Shown: positions 20,909 to 30,044, counted from the first letter of the stretch. The stretch: DNA of 35,253 bases from a bacterium (GCA_029007415.1 JAQXHT010000075.1:1-35253); one strand, 5' to 3'. The notes: generated by a model not told the origin, from the sequence alone. Translations and numbers: made by a program.

Positions 20909-21709
20909 GTGGCAAGTAGAGTAAGTAGATATGATAATGAAGAACAAAAGATGAGTAGAACTAAAAGAAATGAAAACTTATATGATGACCTAGGAGGAAT
21001 TGAAACATATACGAATTTTACTGATGTTTCTAAAATAGAAGCAATACCATTATCATCAATAAGAGAAAATAAAGATAAAAGAGAAGGTTATCGTTATTTA
21101 AAAGACTATGATTTAGTAGAAGAGCGAAAAGAACGTAAAGAATTGGATGATTTTAACTACTTATATAAAGATGTTAGAAGTAATTATGACTTAAAAGCTA
21201 CTTTAAGAGAAGCTAGAGAAACAAGAGAAAAAGATGAACTTGAAAAGAAGAGAAAACTAAAGAATGAGAAATATAATATCTTAGAAAGTAGTGAAGAAGC
21301 TTTACAAAAGTTTATTAAAGAACAAGAATTAAGACATAAACCAATCGAAAATGAGGAAGAATTAGAAGAATTAATTAATACAATTACTTCTAAAGAAATA
21401 AGAGAAGAGTTAGATAAAGAAAAAGAAACTAGTTTACTTAGTGACTTAATGGCTACTAGTAATTTAGATGATGTTGTAGAACCGATTAAAGAAGAAACAG
21501 AAACTACTAAAGAAATAGTAAAACCATTAAAAGATGAAATAGATGAATCATTTTATACAAAATCAATGGATTTGAGTAATAATGACTTTTTTGATGATGA
21601 AGAAGTAACTAAAGAACCCGTTATTATGACTATTCTTCGAGTTATTTTATCACTTATCTTAATAGTAGCAGTAGGTTTTGCTGTTTATTATGTTGTTACC
21701 AATTTTTAA
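20909..21709 (+). CDS. Uncharacterised C-terminally membrane-anchored acidic coiled-coil protein
   Basis: The 266-aa product is soluble and highly charged except for one hydrophobic helix at the extreme C-terminus (about 242-264, ILRVILSLILIVAVGFAVYY), so it should be tail-anchored with its bulk in the cytoplasm. Residues 60-130 are Arg/Lys/Glu-rich and probably helical or coiled-coil (LREARETREKDELEKKRKL). A more acidic region and a low-complexity linker (EETETTKEIVKPLKDEIDE) follow. I recognise no family. GTG is the start, with TAGGTGAT upstream. A TATTAT at 20875 may be its -10. It ends right before the triplicate repeat at 21711. A scaffold role in division or envelope is possible but unsupported. 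Confidence 0.65.
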   Translation: MASRVSRYDNEEQKMSRTKRNENLYDDLGGIETYTNFTDVSKIEAIPLSSIRENKDKREGYRYLKDYDLVEERKERKELDDFNYLYKDVRSNYDLKATLREARETREKDELEKKRKLKNEKYNILESSEEALQKFIKEQELRHKPIENEEELEELINTITSKEIREELDKEKETSLLSDLMATSNLDDVVEPIKEETETTKEIVKPLKDEIDESFYTKSMDLSNNDFFDDEEVTKEPVIMTILRVILSLILIVAVGFAVYYVVTNF

Positions 21710-21710
21710 C

Positions 21711-21769
21711 GACTAATTTAAAACAATAATTCCGACTAATTTAAAATGATACCCTTGACTAATTTAAAA
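21711..21769. repeat. Three 13-bp direct repeats with an exact 23-bp period
   Basis: GACTAATTTAAAA occurs at 21711-21723, 21734-21746 and 21757-21769. The 10-bp spacers differ. The array lies between the stop of the tail-anchored protein and the start of the AAA ATPase gene (21806), in its leader. The constant phase of about two helical turns suggests protein binding sites (operator or iteron). Confidence 0.85.
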
Positions 21770-21805
21770 TCAAATAGTAAACTATCCATAGAAACAGGTG
21801 ATACT

Positions 21806-23020
21806 ATGTATGAAAGAGAAGCATTAACTACAATCGAAAATATCAACGATACATTTAAAGTTTTACTAATAACAGGACCACGTCAAGTTGGTAAAACAAC
21901 TTTACTACTTAGCGTTAAACCTAGTTCAATGGAATATGTGACACTTGATGATAAAGTATTAAGAGAACAGGCGATAAATGATCCAAAATTGTTTTTAGAA
22001 GAACATCCAGCTCCTCTTCTTATAGATGAAGCTCAGTATGCTCCTAATTTATTTTCCTATATAAAAATAAATGTTGATAAAAGTGATAAAAATGGAATGT
22101 ACTGGTTGACTGGTTCACAACAATTTCACTTAATGAAGAACGTTTCGGAATCTTTAGCAGGTAGAGTAGGAATTGTCAACCTTAATAGTTTTACGTATTC
22201 TGAAATAGTTAGAAATACAAATAAATTGTTATTTAATCCTACTAATTTAGTCAAAGCTGATAAGATTGATATTAATTCTTTATTTGAAATAATTTATAAA
22301 GGTGGAATGCCGGAGTTATATAAAAATGAGAAAATCAGTCGAGAAATTTATTTTCAAGGTTATATTGATACTTATATATCAAGAGACGTTAGAGAATTAA
22401 CAGAAGTTGGTAATGTTGATGCATTCAAAAAGTTTATAGTAAGTATAGCATCAAGAACTGGAGAACAATTAAACTATACAGCCCTTGCTAATGATGCTGG
22501 TATTTCTGTACCGACAGCTAAATCTTGGGTATCAATACTTACTTCGTCTGGTCTAGTTTATTTACTAGAACCTTATATGTCATCAGAGTTAAAAAGAATA
22601 ACTCATGTTCCAAAAATAATCTTTATGGATACAGGGTTAGCTTCTTATTTAGCAGGTTGGGAGAGTGCTAAAGAATTACAACTTAGTTCTAATGCTGGAC
22701 ATTATTTAGAAACTTATGTAATAAGTGAAATAGTAAAATCATACAACTCACGCGGAATAAGACCAAATTTATCATATTATCGTGATAAAGAAAAAAATGA
22801 AATAGACCTTATTATCTATAAAAATAACAAATTATATCCATTTGAAATTAAAAAGACAGCATCACCAACTCTAGCAATGATAAAAAATTTCAAATGTTTA
22901 GAAAAAACAACAAAAGAAATTGGAACTGGTGGTATAATATGTTGTTATGATACTTTAATGCATTTAGATGAGAAAAATTATATTGTTCCTATTTCTTCAG
23001 TAATAAATGCTAAAGAATAA
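21806..23020 (+). CDS. AAA-type ATPase with C-terminal DUF4143 nuclease-like domain
   Basis: The 404-aa protein belongs to the AAA_14/DUF4143 family common in bacteria and archaea. Walker A is TGPRQVGKTT (about 23-32) and Walker B is LLIDEAQYAP (71-80), followed by GMYWLTGSQQF, a sensor-type strand. The middle has a winged-helix-like segment (NYTALANDAGISVPTAKSWV) and then the VYLLEPY pattern of DUF4143. The end contains NEIDLIIYKNNKLYPFEIKK, the E-D-ExK signature of a PD-(D/E)XK fold. The role of the family is unproven; DNA mobility or defence-type functions have been proposed. The ATG at 21806 has AGGTG 5 nt upstream; an earlier ATG at 21746 falls inside the repeats. Confidence 0.88.
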   Translation: MYEREALTTIENINDTFKVLLITGPRQVGKTTLLLSVKPSSMEYVTLDDKVLREQAINDPKLFLEEHPAPLLIDEAQYAPNLFSYIKINVDKSDKNGMYWLTGSQQFHLMKNVSESLAGRVGIVNLNSFTYSEIVRNTNKLLFNPTNLVKADKIDINSLFEIIYKGGMPELYKNEKISREIYFQGYIDTYISRDVRELTEVGNVDAFKKFIVSIASRTGEQLNYTALANDAGISVPTAKSWVSILTSSGLVYLLEPYMSSELKRITHVPKIIFMDTGLASYLAGWESAKELQLSSNAGHYLETYVISEIVKSYNSRGIRPNLSYYRDKEKNEIDLIIYKNNKLYPFEIKKTASPTLAMIKNFKCLEKTTKEIGTGGIICCYDTLMHLDEKNYIVPISSVINAKE

Positions 23021-23041
23021 AGGAAATTGAGGTGATAAAAA

Positions 23042-23881
23042 GTGAATTTATCTTTTGATTTAAATGATTATCTTTTAATCTGGAATTTACTTTTCCAAAC
23101 ATCAATTTCTAATGAGACTCAAAGACTAAAAGAAAAGCTTTGGAAGAACTATCGCCATCTTTATAAAGCACTATATAAAGAAGAAGCTAAAATCTTGAAA
23201 GATCCTAAGAATTATATACCTGATGATGATACTATCTTTGATATGGTAAAGGCGACGGATGTATATAAAAAAATAAGAAAAGAAACAGAAGAATATCGTC
23301 TTTTCTTGATGCATTACTATGACGAAATGAAGAAAACTATAAACACTTATTTTAAAGATATCATTCGTTTTGATATAAAAATGTATCACGTCTTAGTAAT
23401 TAATCCAAGATTTAATGCCGTTGAGATGAAAACCGTAAAAAGTAGAAAAGTAAATACCATCTCCTGGGGAATGATGAATGACCAAAATGATGGAGAATTA
23501 GCAATTATCTCTATAATAAGTCATGCTTTAAGAAAAGAATTAAAAGATTATGAAACAGATTATCAAGAAATAGTTGATGGCGTAGTAGAACTTGCTATTG
23601 ATAATGAATTAGCAACTAGAATAAAAGGGAAAAGTTATTATTTAAAAGGAGACAACTCCTTAAAGTTCTTGAAAAAACAAATATATCCATATTTTCTAAT
23701 GTATCTTGGCAGTAATAAAGATGAAATGATTAATTATATGGCAAGAGACAATATCATCTTTGATGTTGATAACTATACCTTTACAAGAAGTCTTGCTGCT
23801 AGCGATTTAAAAGAATTTATCTCTTTTTGTATAGAAAATCAGAAATATATTTTGCAAATAGAAGAACTAGAAATTATTTAA
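23042..23881 (+). CDS. Uncharacterised protein upstream of polC
   Basis: I do not recognise this 279-aa soluble protein. It is rich in helices and aromatic residues. A segment around residues 155-200 (IISHALRKELKDYE, then IVDGVVELAIDNELATR) has a His and several acids spaced loosely like a degenerate metallopeptidase helix pair, but the HExxH motif is missing, so no enzymatic claim is made. GTG is the start behind GAGGTGAT. It lies 14 nt before polC in the same direction and 21 nt after the AAA ATPase gene, so it is probably co-transcribed with polC. No signal peptide or transmembrane helix is seen. Confidence 0.65.
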   Translation: MNLSFDLNDYLLIWNLLFQTSISNETQRLKEKLWKNYRHLYKALYKEEAKILKDPKNYIPDDDTIFDMVKATDVYKKIRKETEEYRLFLMHYYDEMKKTINTYFKDIIRFDIKMYHVLVINPRFNAVEMKTVKSRKVNTISWGMMNDQNDGELAIISIISHALRKELKDYETDYQEIVDGVVELAIDNELATRIKGKSYYLKGDNSLKFLKKQIYPYFLMYLGSNKDEMINYMARDNIIFDVDNYTFTRSLAASDLKEFISFCIENQKYILQIEELEII

Positions 23882-23895
23882 GCGGAGGGTAAGGT

Positions 23896-26800
23896 ATGCA
23901 AAAAGAAGTTAGTATTTTATTAGATAAAATGGGGATTGATTATACTAATTCTTCTTTTTTTGACTCTTTAAAACTTGAAAAAGTAGTAGTAGAAGAAAAA
24001 AGTGGAGAGTGGGATATCTATCTAAATAATGAAACATTATTAGATGTAGAAGCTTATAAAGAATTAGAAGAAAATAAAGATAAATTAGGTCAAGCTAATA
24101 TCTATTATGACATAACTTCTATAGATAATAATATTTTACTTTCTTATTATAAAACCATATTAGAATTAGCTAAAGAAAAAAATGAATTAAGTATTTTAGA
24201 ACCGTATTTATCTAACTTAATATTAGAAGATGATAACTTACTTTTAGTAGCTAGTAATACAATTGAAGAGCGAAGACTTAACAAAATCAAAGACATTATC
24301 ACATCATATTATAAAAGACTAGGTTATTCTAAAGATATTGACATAGTAGTACGTGAAAATGAATCAATCAAAGAAGAAATAGAAGAAGAATTAGCAAAGA
24401 TAAAAGTAGAACCAATAAAGGTCGAAGAAGTAAAGGAAGAGAAGAAAGAATTTAAAAACTTTACACCAGGGCCTCGTCCTCGAAGAAGTAAAAAAAGAGA
24501 TGAAGGTTGTATCTTAGGACTTGATATTAAACAAATGCCTATTAAGATTAGTATGATTCAAGGTGAAGATAATAACGTTATAGTAGAAGGTAATATCTTT
24601 GGGGTTGATTATTTTGAATCGAGTAAAAGTGAATTTAGAATTATTACTTTAAAAATAACTGATAATACAGATAGTATTCTTTGTAAAGTATTCTGTAATG
24701 AACAGGAAGAATATGAAAGACTTTGTAAAGAGTTAAAAGTTGGTAGGGACTTGTTAATATCAGGTTATGTCAAAGAAGATTCCTTTGCTAAAGAGTTGGT
24801 ATTAAATGCTAGAGATATAATGCCAGTTACTAAACATAAAGAAGAAATTCAAGATTTAAGTGAACGTAAAAGAGTAGAATTACATGCTCATACTAAGATG
24901 AGTCAGATGGATGGAGTAGTAGATGAAATCGCTCTTGTTAAACAAGCCATTAAATGGGGACATAAAGGTATTGCTATAACTGATCATAATGGAGCGCAAG
25001 CTTTCCCTCATGTTTATAACTTTGTAAGGGACTATAATAAAGGCAAAGAAGAAAATGAAAAATTTAAAGCAATTTATGGAACAGAATTAGTAATGGTTGA
25101 TGATAAAGTTGATATTGTTGTTCGTCCGAATAATGATGTTTTACTAGATGATACTTATGTAGTCTTCGACTTTGAAACGACTGGTTTTAATGCTGGTGGC
25201 GCAGACTCTATCATTGAAATTGGTGCTGTTAAGATGAAAGATGGAGTTATCTTAGAAAAGTATGATGAGTTGATTAACCCTGGTCGTCCACTTCCTCAAA
25301 AAATAGTAGATGTTACTAATATTACTGATATGATGCTTGAAGGTAAAAGAAGTGAAGAAGAAGCAGTTAAAGACTTTATTAACTGGTTTGGTGACTTACC
25401 AATGGTCGCTCACAATGCTAAGTTTGATGTTTCTTTCCTAGAAATGGCTTATGAAAAGTATAATTTAGGTGAATTTAAAAACCCAGTGATTGATACTTTG
25501 GAACTATCACGTACACTTGATAATAATTATGCAAGACATAGTTTGTCTGCTTTAGTTAAAAGATATAATGTTCCTTGGGATGAAAATGCTCACCATAGAG
25601 GTGACTATGATGCAGAAGGAACTGCTCTTGTCTTCTATAAAATGCTTGAAAAATTAAATAATCGTAATATTGAAACTATGCAACAAATGGCTACTATGGT
25701 TGATGAAAGTGAAATGTATAAGTATGGTACTTTAAATCATATCAATATTTTAACCCTTACTAAAAAAGGACTTAAAAATCTATTTAAGATAATTTCTTAT
25801 GCTAATACAACTTATTTATACAAGACTCCAAGAATACCAAGAAGTATTGTGGAACAGTACCGAGAAGATTTATTAATTGGTAGTGGTTGTTATGAATCAG
25901 AAGTTTTTCGTCAAGCAAAGAGTAAGGGTGAGGAAGAATTATCTAATGTCATAAGATTTTATGATTATGTAGAAGTTCAACCGCCAGAATGTTATCATCA
26001 CTTAATCGATACAAGTGACTTTGGTAATGAAGTAGAATTAAATGCTCATATTGAGAAAATTATTAGAACTACTATTGAAGCTGGTAAACTAATTGTTGCT
26101 ACTGGTGATGTTCATCATTTAACAAGGGAAGACAAAATTTATCGTGAGATAATTGTAAATCAAAAAGTACCTGGTGGCGGACGTCATCCGTTAGCAAAGA
26201 GTAGTATTAAAGAAATACCATCTAATCATTTTCGAACTACTGATGAAATGCTTAATGACTTCTCTTTCTTAGATGAAGAAACAAGGAATTTAATTGTTAT
26301 TGATAATCCTAATAAAATTCTTGATATGGTAGAAGAAATAGAAGTTATCATTGAAACGGGCGGTATCCCATTTTCTCCTCGTATCGATAAGAGTGTAGAA
26401 ACAGTTACTGACTTAGTATTTACAAGAGCTTCTGATTGGTATGGCGACCCACTTCCTTATAATATTGAAGAGCGTATTAGTAAAGAGCTTTATGGTGATG
26501 GAATTTTTGAAGCGATTACAGCAGAAGTTAATCGTGTAGATATTAAAGAGGAAGATAAAGAAAAAGAACTATTCAAAAGATTACATGCTACCTTATTAAA
26601 AGGTTTTGATAGTGTTAAAGATAAAATCAGAGAAAACTTAAAAATAGTAAATCCTGAAATGAGTGATGAAGAAGTAGAAAAAACTTTACCAAAGAAACTA
26701 GGAGGAGTTATCGGTGGTGGTTTCGACGTTATCTACTTAATCGCGCAGAAACTTGTTAAACATTCAAATGATGATGGTTATATCGTTGGTTCTCGTGGTT

Positions 26801-28503
26801 CAGTTGGCTCTAGCTTTGTTGCTACAATGATGGGAATTACAGAAGTTAATGCACTACCTGCTCATTATCTATGTCGTAATAAAGATTGTAAATATTCAGA
26901 ATTTATAGATGAAAATGGGGAACCTTACGGAAAAGAATATTCCTCAGGTTATGACTTACCGGATAAGATTTGTCCAAAATGTGGTAGTAAACTTTCTAAA
27001 GAAGGACAAGATATGCCATTTGCAACCTTCTTAGGATTTAATGCTGATAAAGTTCCAGATATCGATTTAAACTTCTCAGGAGAATATCAGTGGCAAGCTC
27101 ATGAATATACAAAAGTTTTATTCGGAGTTGATAATGTTTATCGCGCTGGTACCATTGGTACCGTTGCAGAGAAAACTGCTTTTGGGTATGTAAAAGGATA
27201 TTTAGAAGAACATGGTATTACTGATAAAAGAACAGTAGAAATAGAACGACTTGCGATTGGATGTACTGGTGTTAAACGAACAACTGGTCAGCATCCCGGA
27301 GGAATTGTTGTTATTCCTGGTTATATGGATGTTTTTGATTTTACACCATTCCAGTACCCTGCTGATGACAATACGTCATTATGGCGAACTACGCACTTTG
27401 ATTACCATGCCATCGATCAAGATGTTTTAAAACTTGATATACTAGGTCACGATGATCCAACCGTACTTAGAATGCTTCAAGATTTATCAGGTATTGATAT
27501 AACAACTCTTCCAATGGATGATAAACGAATCTTTTCCCTTCTTTCTAGTACCAAAGAATTAGGGGTTACCGAAGAACAGATTCTTTGTCCAACCGGAACT
27601 TTAGGTCTTCCTGAACTTGGTACTAATTTCGTTATTCAAATGTTAGTAGAAACTAAACCAAGTAGTTTTGGTGAACTTGTTAAAATTTCTGGTTTATCCC
27701 ATGGTACTGACGTTTGGGCAGGTAATGCAAGTGAACTTATCAAAAACAATATTGTTCCCTTTAAAGAAGTTATCGGTTGTCGTGATGATATCATGGTAAA
27801 CTTAATGAACTGGGGTATGGAACCTAAACTTGCTTTTAAGATAATGGAATTTGTTCGTAAAGGTAAAGCATCAAAAGACCCAGAAACTTGGCAGGAATAT
27901 GCTACTAAGATGAAAAATGCTAAGATACCTGATTGGTATATAGAGTCATGTCATAAGATTAAATACATGTTCCCGAAAGCACATGCTTGTGCTTACGTTA
28001 TGAGCGCCATTAGGATTGCTTGGTTTAAACTTTATCATCCTTTATGGTACTATGCTGCATATTTCTCAATCAGAGAAGATGATTTTGATATCGAAGCGAT
28101 GATAAAGGGATATAACTCAATAAGAGCTAGATATGAAGACTTACTAGCAAAAGGCTATGAAGCTACAAATAAAGAAACTAATATAATAGGTAGTTTACAC
28201 GTTGCGATGGAAGCAACAGCAAGAGGGATTAAGTTTGCACCAATTTCTATTGAAAAAAGTGATGCATCCCGTTTTGTCTTAGATGATGAACACGAAAATA
28301 CTTTAATACCACCTTTTTCTACAATTGATGGTCTAGGTGGAGCAGTTGCGTCTACCATCGTTGAAGAACGTAAGAAACAACCGTTCCTAAGTAAAGAAGA
28401 TTTACAAAGAAGAGGAAAAGTATCAAAAACTTTAATTGATAAAATGGATGCAATGGGAATAATAAGTAATTTACCAGATTCTAATCAATTGAGTTTATTT
28501 TAG
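23896..28503 (+). CDS. polC: DNA polymerase III PolC, replicative alpha subunit with exonuclease
   Basis: The 1535-aa enzyme is the Gram-positive replicative polymerase. After an N-terminal region and an OB-like domain (about 200-315), the PHP domain starts at VELHAHTKMSQMDGV (His330) and is split by the DnaQ-type proofreading exonuclease. The exonuclease includes VVFDFETTGFNAGG (Asp425, Glu427), HNAKFDVSFL and HHRGDYDAEG. The polymerase part has GSRGSVGSSFVATMMGI, a zinc finger (CRNKDCKYSEF, then CPKCGSK near 1026) and PDIDLNFSGEYQWQAH with catalytic Asp1055 and Asp1057. The C-terminus ends QLSLF, the sliding-clamp binding motif. It is somewhat longer than the usual ~1440 aa, mainly N-terminally. 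GGAGGG precedes the ATG. Confidence 0.98.
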   Translation: MQKEVSILLDKMGIDYTNSSFFDSLKLEKVVVEEKSGEWDIYLNNETLLDVEAYKELEENKDKLGQANIYYDITSIDNNILLSYYKTILELAKEKNELSILEPYLSNLILEDDNLLLVASNTIEERRLNKIKDIITSYYKRLGYSKDIDIVVRENESIKEEIEEELAKIKVEPIKVEEVKEEKKEFKNFTPGPRPRRSKKRDEGCILGLDIKQMPIKISMIQGEDNNVIVEGNIFGVDYFESSKSEFRIITLKITDNTDSILCKVFCNEQEEYERLCKELKVGRDLLISGYVKEDSFAKELVLNARDIMPVTKHKEEIQDLSERKRVELHAHTKMSQMDGVVDEIALVKQAIKWGHKGIAITDHNGAQAFPHVYNFVRDYNKGKEENEKFKAIYGTELVMVDDKVDIVVRPNNDVLLDDTYVVFDFETTGFNAGGADSIIEIGAVKMKDGVILEKYDELINPGRPLPQKIVDVTNITDMMLEGKRSEEEAVKDFINWFGDLPMVAHNAKFDVSFLEMAYEKYNLGEFKNPVIDTLELSRTLDNNYARHSLSALVKRYNVPWDENAHHRGDYDAEGTALVFYKMLEKLNNRNIETMQQMATMVDESEMYKYGTLNHINILTLTKKGLKNLFKIISYANTTYLYKTPRIPRSIVEQYREDLLIGSGCYESEVFRQAKSKGEEELSNVIRFYDYVEVQPPECYHHLIDTSDFGNEVELNAHIEKIIRTTIEAGKLIVATGDVHHLTREDKIYREIIVNQKVPGGGRHPLAKSSIKEIPSNHFRTTDEMLNDFSFLDEETRNLIVIDNPNKILDMVEEIEVIIETGGIPFSPRIDKSVETVTDLVFTRASDWYGDPLPYNIEERISKELYGDGIFEAITAEVNRVDIKEEDKEKELFKRLHATLLKGFDSVKDKIRENLKIVNPEMSDEEVEKTLPKKLGGVIGGGFDVIYLIAQKLVKHSNDDGYIVGSRGSVGSSFVATMMGITEVNALPAHYLCRNKDCKYSEFIDENGEPYGKEYSSGYDLPDKICPKCGSKLSKEGQDMPFATFLGFNADKVPDIDLNFSGEYQWQAHEYTKVLFGVDNVYRAGTIGTVAEKTAFGYVKGYLEEHGITDKRTVEIERLAIGCTGVKRTTGQHPGGIVVIPGYMDVFDFTPFQYPADDNTSLWRTTHFDYHAIDQDVLKLDILGHDDPTVLRMLQDLSGIDITTLPMDDKRIFSLLSSTKELGVTEEQILCPTGTLGLPELGTNFVIQMLVETKPSSFGELVKISGLSHGTDVWAGNASELIKNNIVPFKEVIGCRDDIMVNLMNWGMEPKLAFKIMEFVRKGKASKDPETWQEYATKMKNAKIPDWYIESCHKIKYMFPKAHACAYVMSAIRIAWFKLYHPLWYYAAYFSIREDDFDIEAMIKGYNSIRARYEDLLAKGYEATNKETNIIGSLHVAMEATARGIKFAPISIEKSDASRFVLDDEHENTLIPPFSTIDGLGGAVASTIVEERKKQPFLSKEDLQRRGKVSKTLIDKMDAMGIISNLPDSNQLSLF

Positions 28504-28513
28504 GGGATAAGAT

Positions 28514-29410
28514 ATGGAGAAAGAAACATTAAATAATATTTTATTGGGAATAATGGAAGTCTATAATCAAGACTTACCTAATGATAAAAAACATCAAGTA
28601 TTAAGTGATTTATGGACTAAGTATTATAAACTAAGTGAGAAAACTGGTATAAAATTAGATTTTGCTTATCAGTTATACTTAATTGGAGAAAGCGAAAGCT
28701 ATATTATTAATGAAGAACCAGAAAGATTTGTAGTTGATAAGGACGAATTAGATAAAGCTATTAATCATCTAGAAGAAGGAAATGGTTTAATTCTTGATGA
28801 GATAGAGACACTTTTACAAGCAAGTGTTGAAAATGCTAGAAGTAATTTTGCTAATCTAGGAATAGATGTAAAAACTAATTCTTTAAATGGTTTTTGTGAG
28901 TTAGGTCAAGCTTTGACTTTAATGCCATTAGAAAGTCTTGGTTTAAAAGTAACTAAAAATAGTGCCAAAGAGTCTTTTGGTTATCCTTTTAATCATGCAT
29001 TTGGAACAGTTACTTTTCCTTATAATGGTGGTGAAATAACTTATTTAATTGATTCTACTTATCGTCAGTTCTTTACCACAAATAGATGTAATGAAGGAAG
29101 ATATCATCAAGAAGAAGAAAATACTGGTCTTAAAGTAGCACCAGATCCAGGTTACTTTGTAGAAGATGAATCTTTTGCTAGAAACTTAATGCGTAATGGT
29201 TATGTTCCATTAACTAAGGAAAATGCTACTAAATATGGTGAAGCTTTCTATAAAGCAAGTATTTCTTTAGAAAAACAAGAAAATTTAAATAATAGTAATA
29301 TAAACTACTATGAAAATATAATTAATAGTAATGAAGATTATAAAGTCGATAAAGAAGAATTAGAGGGGCTTAATCTAAAATTTAGAGATAGTAATAAAAC
29401 AATGAAATAG
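28514..29410 (+). CDS. Uncharacterised protein with Cys-His-Asp papain/transglutaminase-like signature
   Basis: The 298-aa product has no signal peptide and should be cytoplasmic. A helical N-terminal half (1-120) precedes three blocks: Cys128 in SLNGFCELGQALTLMPLESLG, His161 in GYPFNHAFGTVTFPYNG, and Asp180 in TYLIDSTYRQFF. Order, spacing and the 'H(A)F...(I)D.TYRQF' wording are those of papain-like/transglutaminase-like cysteine enzymes and some toxin domains, so a thiol protease, deamidase or acyl-transfer activity is plausible. The exact family is not recognised. The C-terminal 60 residues are polar and low-complexity. It starts 10 nt after polC and heads a group with two paralogous small proteins and a membrane protein, which makes a modification system conceivable. 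Confidence 0.65.
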   Translation: MEKETLNNILLGIMEVYNQDLPNDKKHQVLSDLWTKYYKLSEKTGIKLDFAYQLYLIGESESYIINEEPERFVVDKDELDKAINHLEEGNGLILDEIETLLQASVENARSNFANLGIDVKTNSLNGFCELGQALTLMPLESLGLKVTKNSAKESFGYPFNHAFGTVTFPYNGGEITYLIDSTYRQFFTTNRCNEGRYHQEEENTGLKVAPDPGYFVEDESFARNLMRNGYVPLTKENATKYGEAFYKASISLEKQENLNNSNINYYENIINSNEDYKVDKEELEGLNLKFRDSNKTMK

Positions 29411-29425
29411 TAGGGGGAAAAGTAA

Positions 29426-29698
29426 ATGTTTAGAACTTATTTTGATACATTTTCACTGTCAACATCATTATCAACAACTTCTACAGCACTTGAAAATGAA
29501 GTAGAGAATTCACAGATAACTACTTTAGCAACAGCTACTTCTATTCTTGCTAGAAGTGTCGATGTTAAAGCAGAAAAGATGAATATGGCAGTGTCATATA
29601 TTGAGTCACTAAGTGATGATGAGTTAGCAAGACTAACTACTAAGCTAGAGACAAAACAAACAGAATTAGAAAAAGAAAAAACTTATACATTAAAGTAA
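29426..29698 (+). CDS. Small protein A of a paralogous pair
   Basis: The 90-aa product follows the Cys-His-Asp protein by 15 nt, with AGGGGGAAAA upstream of its ATG. Its first 40 residues are rich in Ser and Thr (FDTFSLSTSLSTTSTALENE). The second half is a predicted amphipathic helix pair with VSYIESLSDDELARLTTKL and ends in KTYTLK. The second half is nearly the same as that of the next gene: TATS, then VSYIESLSDDELA, then LT-KL, ending KTY-LK. There are no Cys and no membrane segment. I recognise no family. A short conserved tail behind a variable head invites comparison with a leader plus variable core, or with antitoxin- or adaptor-type peptides, but none is proven. Confidence 0.65.
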   Translation: MFRTYFDTFSLSTSLSTTSTALENEVENSQITTLATATSILARSVDVKAEKMNMAVSYIESLSDDELARLTTKLETKQTELEKEKTYTLK

Positions 29699-29733
29699 AT
29701 TAGTATTGCTTTTTACTGATAATGTGATAAACT

Positions 29734-29770
29734 AAAACCTGCTTAAAAGATTAAGGAGGTTTTTTATTTT
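29734..29770 (+). promoter_or_regulatory. Hairpin that masks the ribosome binding site of small protein B
   Basis: AAAACCT-g-CTT (29734-29744) pairs with AAG-g-AGGTTTT (29753-29763) around an 8-nt loop, and T-rich sequence follows. The right arm contains AAGGAGG (29753-29759), the ribosome binding site for the TTG start at 29769. The fold resembles a terminator and would also hide that site. Confidence 0.55.
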
Positions 29771-30044
29771 GAATTTATTAGAATTACTTACAACAGTATT
29801 TATATTAGATGAAGTAGCAGGATGTAAAAGTAAAACAGATGAAACATCAACAATTCTTACTGCAACATCTTTTATATCTGCAATGAATAATGGAAATGTT
29901 GATATGGAGAAAATTAATACAACAGTATCATATATTGAGTCATTAAGTGATGATGAATTAGCAAGCTTGACAGTTAAATTAGATAAGAAAGAAGAAAGTC
30001 TAAAGGAAGCAAAAACTTATAGATTAAAAAAATATAATGGATAA
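29769..30044 (+). CDS. Small protein B of a paralogous pair (TTG start)
   Basis: This 91-aa product starts with TTG 9 nt after a perfect AAGGAGG. Its head differs from protein A: it is hydrophobic (MNLLELLTTVFILDEVAG), with a single Cys at about residue 19 (AGCKSKTDE). From TATSFIS onward it matches protein A, including VSYIESLSDDELASLTVKL and KTYRLK. The DNA is also very similar over that stretch, so a fairly recent duplication is likely. It overlaps the next gene by 8 nt, so the two should be co-translated. Whether the head is a membrane or signal segment is unclear; it is short. Function is unknown. Confidence 0.6.
   Translation: MNLLELLTTVFILDEVAGCKSKTDETSTILTATSFISAMNNGNVDMEKINTTVSYIESLSDDELASLTVKLDKKEESLKEAKTYRLKKYNG

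Noticed and set aside
21711..21769. CRISPR array
   Set aside because: Only three 13-bp repeats with 10-bp spacers, no cas genes; too short in repeat and spacer for CRISPR.
23170..23200. tRNA or rRNA genes anywhere in the window
   Set aside because: No cloverleaf-like sequence with a T-loop GTTCGANTC or any rRNA-like high-G+C block was seen on either strand.
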